Below are positions 59,271 through 64,000 of a stretch of 64,000 bases of DNA, one piece after another. Below the pieces are notes generated by a model. It ran no database searches. It was not told where the DNA came from and saw only the letters and a list, made by a program, of their open reading frames with translations. Position 1 is the first letter of the stretch, and every line of letters begins with the position of its first letter. Source of the DNA: Phycisphaerae bacterium RAS1 (GTDB taxonomy: Bacteria > Planctomycetota > Phycisphaerae > UBA1845 > Fen-1342); assembly GCA_007859745.1 (NCBI GenBank), contig SMLU01000005.1:62001-126000 (forward strand), in the 5' to 3' direction. A program made the position numbers and the translations under genes.

Positions 59271-60317
59271 ATGTTGGCGGTCAAAAAGCGTGCCTCGCAC
59301 GCGGCGTGGAATGTCTGCGCGCTGCTGGACGAGGGTAGCGACCGGCGTCCCTGCCGGCCGATCGGTAGCGGCCGGCGTCCCTGCCGGCCGACGGAGGAAG
59401 CACGTCCATTAGCGGATGAAGAGTGCCCGCCTGATCTACGGCCGGCACGGGAACCGGCCGCTACCGATCGGCCGGCACGAGGGCCGGCCGCTACCCTGGC
59501 TGAATTGGCGGAGCAGATTCGCCGGCTGCACCGCCCGGCCGACAAGCGGCGCTGTCCGACCGGGCTGGCCGCGCTGGATCGTGCCTTGGGCGGCGGCCTG
59601 GCAATGGGCACAATCCACGAACTAGTCACGCCGCTCGAGGCCGCGCCGGCCCGCACCATCGCACTGCTGACGGTCATTCACGCGCCGCCCGGCGGGTGGA
59701 TCCTCTACTTCGACACCACGCTGGATTTCTACCCGCCGGCCGCGGCGCGGCTGGGCGTGCCGCTCGAACGGTTGCTCGTCATTCGCACGGCGCGGCAGGC
59801 GGACGTGTTGTGGGCCTGCGAGCAGGCGCTGCGTTGCGCGTCGGTCGCCGCGGTTGTGCTGCCGGTGCGGAGCATGGACCCCGCTGTCTCGCGTCGCCTG
59901 CAACTGGCGGCTGAAGCCGGCGGCGGCATCGGGCTGATCATTCGCCGGGACGGGACGGGACCGACATTTGCCGCAACGAGGATCAGGGTGGAGGGAGCGG
60001 GGTACAGGGAACGGGGAACAGAAAAAGGGATCAAGGGATCAAGGGATCGAGGGATCAAGGGGTCAAGGGATCAAGGGATCAAGGGATCAAAGCAACCCCC
60101 CGCGCCCTGCGCCCCGCGCCCTGCGCCCCCTTTTCCTGTGTCCTCTTTCCCCGGCGTCACGGATGTTCGCCGTTGCCTCCTCACGGTGCTCAAGCTGCGC
60201 GATGGATCGCTGCCGGAGCCATTGATGCTGGAGTTGCCCGATGCGGCGGGTGATGTGCCTGATTCTGGAGACGGCGGCGGGAGAGGATCGACGCCCTGCT
60301 CCGCAGCCGCGGGCTGA
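59271..60317 (+). CDS. imuA: ImuA-like SOS mutagenesis protein with repeat inserts
   Basis: 348 residues from ATG 59271 (AGGG 9 bases upstream; ATG 59262 would overlap that site). The recognisable ImuA core is TLAELAEQIRRLHRPADKRR, PTGLAALDRALGGGLAMGTI, APPGGWILYFDTTLDFYPPA and CASVAAVVLPVRSMDPAVSR. This RecA-like fold lacks a proper Walker A; it supports ImuB and the error-prone polymerase DnaE2 in SOS mutagenesis. Residues about 20-75 are GGCCGGCGTCCCTGCCGGCC repeats. An insert at about 240-285 holds an 8-bp microsatellite (60027-60090). It overlaps imuB by 77 bases. Confidence 0.8.
   Translation: MLAVKKRASHAAWNVCALLDEGSDRRPCRPIGSGRRPCRPTEEARPLADEECPPDLRPAREPAATDRPARGPAATLAELAEQIRRLHRPADKRRCPTGLAALDRALGGGLAMGTIHELVTPLEAAPARTIALLTVIHAPPGGWILYFDTTLDFYPPAAARLGVPLERLLVIRTARQADVLWACEQALRCASVAAVVLPVRSMDPAVSRRLQLAAEAGGGIGLIIRRDGTGPTFAATRIRVEGAGYRERGTEKGIKGSRDRGIKGSRDQGIKGSKQPPAPCAPRPAPPFPVSSFPGVTDVRRCLLTVLKLRDGSLPEPLMLELPDAAGDVPDSGDGGGRGSTPCSAAAG
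60027..60090 (+). repeat. Octanucleotide microsatellite (GGGATCAA)x8 inside imuA
   Basis: Eight units of GGGATCAA with two single-base variants (GGGATCGA, GGGGTCAA). Because the unit is 8 bp, gain or loss of one unit shifts the imuA frame. Translated as repeating GIKGSRDQ. Confidence 0.95.
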
Positions 60318-61944
60318 ATCGCCGGACGGGGTGGAACGGGCGTCTCGCCCGGGCGGGGTGGGACGGGCGTCTCGCCCGTCCGTGAATTTTCGAGGGACGG
60401 GCGAGACGCCCGTCCCACCCAAATGTTCACAGCCTCAGACGCCCATCCCACCCGAGCCGCGCGTCGACCGGGCGTGGCTGGAGAGACTGGCGGCCTGGGC
60501 GGTGCGTTTCAGCCCGATCGTCCAGCCGCTGGATCTCTCCGGCGCGCCCGGTCTCCTGCTCGACATCAGCGGCGGCGCCCACCTGTTCGGCGGCGAAGAG
60601 GCGATGGCGGCGCATGCGTTGCACGGCCTGCGGCGGCGCGGCGTCCGGGCCCGCGCGGCCATCGCCGACACGGCGGGCGCCACCTGCGCCATGGCGCTGA
60701 GCGGCCGCGCGGACTCCTGCGTGATTCCGCCGGGACTTCAGAGCGCTTATTTGTCGCCGCTGCCGCCGTGGACGCTGCGGCTGGATGCGCAGACGATTCA
60801 TACGCTGGATGTGCTGGGCGTTCGGACGATCGGCGATCTGCTGATGCTGCCGCGGGCGATGCTGCCGGCGCGTTTCGGGCCGGCGCTTCTGCTGCGCATC
60901 CAGCAGGCGCTGGGGGAGGTGTATGAAGAGATCGACGCGTACGAGGCGCCGCAGCCGCCGCACGCGCAAATCGCCTTCGAGACGCCGGTTTTCGATCTGC
61001 CGGTGGTGCAGGCCGTGGCGGAGCGGCTGCTGGGGGAGGTGTTGGAGGAGGTGGAGCAGCGCGGCGAGGCGCTGCGGGCGGTGGAGGTGGAGTTATATCG
61101 AGAGGGAACAGGGAAGAGGGAACAGGGAACAGAAAGAGGGATCGAGTCTTTCCGAGCCGCGACCGTCGAGACTTTCCGAGCCGCGACCGTCGAGACTTTC
61201 CGAGCCGCGACCGTGAGGGAGCGGGCACAAGAACCGCTTCCCGCGCCCTGCGCCCCGCGCCCCGCGCCCTCTGTTCCCTGTTCCCTGTTCCCTGCTTCCT
61301 CCTTCCAGATCGGCCTCTCACGCGCATCGCGGGCCCGCTCACACATCGCTAGGCTGCTGCGCGAGCGGATCGAGCGGATCGACCTGGGGCCGGGCGTGTG
61401 CGGCGTGTTTATCGCGGCGACGGAAACGACCGCCTGGCGGCCGGGGCAGATGGACCTGTTCGACCCGCGGCCGCGCGAAAACGACGAAGCCTTCGGCTGC
61501 CTGCTGGACCGGCTGATCGGCCGGCTGGGCGCGGCGGTGCTGCAGGCGGAATTGCGCGATGATCATCAGCCGGAGTGGGCGGTGGGGTGGAAGGCAGAGG
61601 GCGCGGGGCACAGGGCGCAGGGCGCGAGACCGCAGCAGTTCCCCGCGCCCTGCGCCCTGCGCCCTACGCCCTTGCCCGCCCGTCCCCTGCGGCTGCTGCC
61701 TCGCCCGCTGGTCGTGCGGGCGATGGCGGTCGTGCCCGACGGACCGCCGACGTGGTTTTCATACGGCGGGTGCGAATACGCGGTGGCCCAGGCGAACGGG
61801 CCGGAGCGGATCGAGACCGGCTGGTGGCGCGGGCCGGACGTGCGGCGCGATTACTACCGTGTGACGGTCGAGAGCGGCGAGCAGTTCTGGCTCTTCCGCG
61901 ACCGCGACGACGAGCGGTGGTATATGCATGGAATGTTTGAATGA
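60241..61944 (+). CDS. imuB: ImuB-like Y-family polymerase homologue, N-terminal palm replaced by repeats
   Basis: 567 residues; ATG 60241 lies inside imuA. The ImuB signature is AWLERLAAWAVRFSP, LDISGGAHLFGGEEAM, ADTAGATCAMALSG and LDVLGVRTIGDLLMLPRAML, with the typical end DYYRVTVESGEQFWLFRD ... RWYMHGMFE. ImuB bridges the beta clamp and DnaE2 and is not itself a polymerase. The usual first ~70 residues are missing: after RRVMCLILETA comes repeat-encoded sequence (RASRPSVNFRGTGETPVPP). Two more inserts lie at about 285-360 and 440-475, made of GAGCCGCGACC, GGGAACAGG and GCGCCCTGC repeats. No dnaE2 follows; ferritin is next. It may be impaired. Confidence 0.75.
   Translation: MRRVMCLILETAAGEDRRPAPQPRAESPDGVERASRPGGVGRASRPSVNFRGTGETPVPPKCSQPQTPIPPEPRVDRAWLERLAAWAVRFSPIVQPLDLSGAPGLLLDISGGAHLFGGEEAMAAHALHGLRRRGVRARAAIADTAGATCAMALSGRADSCVIPPGLQSAYLSPLPPWTLRLDAQTIHTLDVLGVRTIGDLLMLPRAMLPARFGPALLLRIQQALGEVYEEIDAYEAPQPPHAQIAFETPVFDLPVVQAVAERLLGEVLEEVEQRGEALRAVEVELYREGTGKREQGTERGIESFRAATVETFRAATVETFRAATVRERAQEPLPAPCAPRPAPSVPCSLFPASSFQIGLSRASRARSHIARLLRERIERIDLGPGVCGVFIAATETTAWRPGQMDLFDPRPRENDEAFGCLLDRLIGRLGAAVLQAELRDDHQPEWAVGWKAEGAGHRAQGARPQQFPAPCALRPTPLPARPLRLLPRPLVVRAMAVVPDGPPTWFSYGGCEYAVAQANGPERIETGWWRGPDVRRDYYRVTVESGEQFWLFRDRDDERWYMHGMFE
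60328..60455. repeat. GGGACGGGCG composite inside imuB
   Basis: GGAACGGGCGTCTCGCCCGG, GGGACGGGCGTCTCGCCCGT, its reverse, then ATGTTCACAGCCTCAGACGC. Same order as the intergenic composite at 14967-15066, here read in frame. Confidence 0.85.
61143..61310. repeat. 24-bp tandem repeat and GGGAACAGG/CCTGTTCCC inverted tracts inside imuB
   Basis: Three 24-bp units CGAGACTTTCCGAGCCGCGA-CCGT (61143-61214) end in the full GTGAGGGAGCGG form. A GCGCCCTGCGCCCC tract and CCCTGTTCCCTGTTCCC (61239-61305) follow, the latter complementary to GGGAACAGGGAACAG at about 61115-61136. Confidence 0.85.
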
Positions 61945-62031
61945 AGGCAGAAGTCAGAAGTAAGAAGTGAAGAGAATCCCCCTCTTCTGACTTCTGACTT
62001 CTGACTTCTTACTTCTTACTTCTTACTTCGC
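61945..62031. repeat. GAAGTCAGAAGTAAGAAG inverted tandem repeat
   Basis: AGAAGTCAGAAGTAAGAAGT on one side and CTTCTGACTTCTGACTTC, CTTACTTCTTACTTC on the other form a long AT-rich hairpin between the convergent imuB and ferritin genes, reaching the ferritin stop codon. It may end transcription from both sides. Confidence 0.85.
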
Positions 62032-62511
62032 CATCATGTGCCCGACCGCCGCGTCGAGCTGCAGCAGGCTGGGACCGGCCAGCTTCGCGACCTGGACCAG
62101 GTGCGCCATGGAGCTGATCTCCTCGACCTGCTCATCCACGAACCATTGCAGGAAGCTGCGCGTGGCGTAGTCCTTCTCCGTGTCCGCCAGCGCGACCATC
62201 GCGTGAATCTGGCCCGTCACGCGGTGCTCGTGGGCCAGCGCCGCCTCGATCGCCGCGAGCACCGTGGGATACTCCGCCTGCGGCTGCGGGACGGCGGCGA
62301 GCTTCACCTTGCTTTGGGCTTCGAGCAGATAGTCGAGAATCTTGAGCGCGTGCTCGCGCTCCTCCTCCGTCTGCTTCCGAAAGTAGCGCGCCAGGTTCTT
62401 CAAGCCGGCGTCGTCGAACTGGCAGGCCATCGCCAGGTAGGCCTGCGACGCGCCGAATTCGTTCGTAATCTGCTCGTTCAACTTCGCGTTCATCGCATCA
62501 GAAATCGCCAT
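62023..62511 (-). CDS. ftnA: Bacterial ferritin (FtnA type)
   Basis: 162 residues, the ferritin length. ATG 62511 with AGGA 8 bases upstream. Ferroxidase ligands fit Glu in NEQITNEFGASQAYLAMACQ, the EEEREHALKILDYL helix (Glu, Glu-x-x-His) and HEHRVTGQI further on. No haem-binding Met is evident, so it is FtnA-like rather than bacterioferritin. It assembles a 24-subunit shell that oxidises and stores iron in the cytoplasm. Useful next to a haem-rich respiratory locus only in a general sense; it is monocistronic. Confidence 0.93.
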   Translation of the reverse strand: MAISDAMNAKLNEQITNEFGASQAYLAMACQFDDAGLKNLARYFRKQTEEEREHALKILDYLLEAQSKVKLAAVPQPQAEYPTVLAAIEAALAHEHRVTGQIHAMVALADTEKDYATRSFLQWFVDEQVEEISSMAHLVQVAKLAGPSLLQLDAAVGHMMAK

Positions 62512-62557
62512 GTGAGATTCCTTTCAATTCACTTGACCTTCGCGCCGACAACCGAGC

Positions 62558-62612
62558 CGCGGTCGTCAGGGAGCGGGCCGCGCGAGCACCGCTCCCTTAC
62601 GGTCGCGGCTCT
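62558..62612. repeat. GAGCCGCGACCGTGAGGGAGCGG inverted pair
   Basis: GAGCCGCGGTCGTCAGGGAG then CGGG, faced by CCGCTCCCTTACGGTCGCGG CTCTGA. Both orientations of the family occur together here, upstream of ferritin. Confidence 0.85.
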
Positions 62613-62638
62613 GATATTCCCCATTTCGACTCGCGGCA

Positions 62639-63481
62639 TTATTGCAGCGATTGCCCCGCCGCACCATCGCGCGATCCGAAGAGCAGATACGCAATCCGGT
62701 TCCGTGCGTTGTTCAGCCGTCGAAGCGAGCGGCTCATCGCCGCGTCCTGCCCGCCGTGTGCGCCGCGCCAGTCGGCCAGTGATTGCAGATCGATCCCGTC
62801 GCAGCGGACCGAGATATCGCAAACGAACGCGGCGGGGAAGATCCGTTCGCGGCCCCGCGGCGACTCGAGCGGCCAGCGCCCCGCGCTCTCCAGCAGCGGA
62901 TGCAGCAACTGGCCGATCGCCGTGCACGCCACGCGACGCTGGTCCGCGTCACCGCGCAAGGCGAATTCGATGATCGTCTCCACCCCGCGCGTGTCGTCCA
63001 CCTCCAGCCGGCCGTGCGCGATCCCCAGGCGATCCCACGGATCGAGAATGGGCGGCTTGTCCGAAAGCGACCGAAAGACCGCCGGATCAATGCGGGCCAG
63101 CGCCAGCCAGGCCGCGTGCCGCGGATAGCCGCTGGTTCCGCAGTGCAGCTCGTCCACGACGGCCTCGAGGCTGCGCGGCTCCGGAACGCGCCCCAGGGCG
63201 TACAGGTAGGCTTCGCGCGTGTCGGGATCATCCTCTCGCCGGATTCGCTTCAGAATATCGCCGACGCCTCCGGCCAGTCCCTCTTCTGCGATGATCCAGG
63301 CCGCCTTCTGACGATCGGCGGCCTGCGGCGAGTCCAGCAGGTCGAGGGTCTCCATGCGTAGCTTGAACGCCGGCAGTGGAACAACCAGCACCCAGCCGAT
63401 CATCACAACCGCGGCCAGGCCCATCAGCAGAACCAGCAGTTTTCCACGAATCTTCATGGCGCCGCCGCGAGGTTTGCCCAT
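62639..63481 (-). CDS. Membrane-anchored HEAT-repeat-like protein
   Basis: 280 residues from ATG 63481 (GGAAAG just upstream; ATG 63457, [10 protein letters not shown], is an alternative with no ribosome site). One N-terminal helix ([20 protein letters not shown]) anchors it. The rest is alpha-helical with HEAT-like repeats: [58 protein letters not shown] and [20 protein letters not shown]. These scaffolds bind other proteins. No partner is suggested. It is divergent from ribH with a 72-bp shared region. Confidence 0.75.
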   Translation of the reverse strand: MGKPRGGAMKIRGKLLVLLMGLAAVVMIGWVLVVPLPAFKLRMETLDLLDSPQAADRQKAAWIIAEEGLAGGVGDILKRIRREDDPDTREAYLYALGRVPEPRSLEAVVDELHCGTSGYPRHAAWLALARIDPAVFRSLSDKPPILDPWDRLGIAHGRLEVDDTRGVETIIEFALRGDADQRRVACTAIGQLLHPLLESAGRWPLESPRGRERIFPAAFVCDISVRCDGIDLQSLADWRGAHGGQDAAMSRSLRRLNNARNRIAYLLFGSRDGAAGQSLQ

Positions 63482-63553
63482 ACTTTCCGGGCAGGCTACA
63501 CTGGATCGACGCGCGCGCGTAGACGCCGCCCGCCGCAACCTGAGAAAGCAGCC

Positions 63554-64000
63554 ATGCCCACTACCATCTCCGCCAAGCTCGACGCCTCGCCGCATGCGTT
63601 TGCCATCGTCGCAGCCCGCTTCAACGAGTTCATCACGGCCAGACTGATCGACGGCGCGACCGACACGCTCATCCGCCACGGCGCAAAAGAAAACGCCATT
63701 ACCTGCGCCTGGGTGCCCGGCTCATGGGAGCTGCCGCTGGCCGCGCAGAAGCTGGCCGCCTCCGGCCGCTTCGCCGCGATCATTTGCGTCGGCTGCGTTA
63801 TTCGCGGCCAGACGCCGCACTTCGAATATGTCGCCGGCGAGGCTGCCAAGGGCATCGCGCAGGCTTCGCTTTCCACCGGCGTGCCCGTCTCGTTCGGCGT
63901 CATCACGGCCGAGTCGCTTGAGCAGGCGATCGACCGCGCCGGCGGCAAGGCGGGCAACAAGGGCGCCGATGCGGCGCTGGCGGCGATCGAGATGGCCAAC
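63554..64000 (+). CDS. ribH: 6,7-dimethyl-8-ribityllumazine synthase, 3' end beyond the window
   Basis: 149 residues visible from ATG 63554, open at the right edge. Active-site elements are all present: [52 protein letters not shown] with the catalytic His, and [20 protein letters not shown]. The enzyme joins 5-amino-6-ribitylaminouracil with 3,4-dihydroxybutanone phosphate in riboflavin synthesis, as a large cytoplasmic assembly. A few C-terminal residues at most are missing. The other rib genes or nusB might follow outside the window. Confidence 0.95.
   Translation, partial: MPTTISAKLDASPHAFAIVAARFNEFITARLIDGATDTLIRHGAKENAITCAWVPGSWELPLAAQKLAASGRFAAIICVGCVIRGQTPHFEYVAGEAAKGIAQASLSTGVPVSFGVITAESLEQAIDRAGGKAGNKGADAALAAIEMAN

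Overview
The window looks like one chromosomal contig of a GC-rich (roughly 65-70%) Planctomycetota bacterium, probably of the Phycisphaerae type. This is inferred from four things: many secreted proteins ending in a dockerin-like pair of EF-hands (GD-NCDG-V-ILDIN), a PEP-CTERM protein, membrane proteins with the planctomycete CGYLLLGLPERRCPECG-type zinc ribbon, and a very heavy load of short palindromic interspersed repeats. There are two tRNAs (Thr-CGT, Tyr-GTA), about 42 supportable protein genes, and no rRNA, CRISPR array, transposase or phage module.

Layout. 1-9.9 kb: an FG-GAP protein, tRNA-Thr, a tight minus-strand operon (aspartic protease, HemW-like radical SAM protein, chorismate-lyase-like protein), a divergent XRE regulator plus acyl carrier protein, an Fe-type alcohol dehydrogenase, a secreted propeller/dockerin protein and a FabG reductase between two palindrome arrays. 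10.8-15 kb: two secreted dockerin-domain proteins. 15-20.4 kb: a divergent multihaem pair, a secreted NHL propeller fused to 22 CxxCH motifs and a membrane-anchored NapC-like protein with 12 haem sites. 20.4-29 kb: an MsrB-MsrA lipoprotein, a seven-module repeat protein of unknown function, a large secreted BNR/TSP3 protein, tRNA-Tyr and a PEP-CTERM protein. 29-37 kb: a minus-strand Tol/Ton-like operon (TPR lipoprotein, ExbB, ExbD, and a PD40 propeller / TonB-like helix / terpene-cyclase-fold fusion). 37-41.3 kb: BlaI-BlaR1. 41.8-49 kb: a histone-like DNA-binding protein, a DksA-type zinc finger, an M2 (ACE-like) peptidase, a DUF6932 nucleotidyltransferase pair and a collagen/S74 lipoprotein. 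49.7-57.8 kb: a HAF-repeat lipoprotein, a secreted glycosidase-like protein, a sigma-54 activator divergent from an ECF sigma factor with its probable membrane partner, and another dockerin protein. 58-64 kb: an alpha/beta hydrolase, the SOS mutasome genes imuA-imuB, ferritin, a HEAT-like protein and ribH (cut by the right edge).

The most promising undescribed systems are: the ExbB/ExbD operon whose terminal gene fuses a TolB-like propeller, a TonB-type SxxxH helix and a cyclase toroid; the 22-haem propeller cytochrome with its NapC-like partner; the seven-module W/G/RGLP repeat protein; and a REPIN-like palindrome family that has expanded into head-to-tail arrays of 4, 8 and 18 units.

A theme across the window is that at least seven families of short palindromic repeats sit between genes and also, in frame, inside linkers or ends of genes (HemW-like, exbB, TPR lipoprotein, blaR1, imuA, imuB, acyl carrier protein). 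imuA also carries an octanucleotide microsatellite whose unit length is not a multiple of three.
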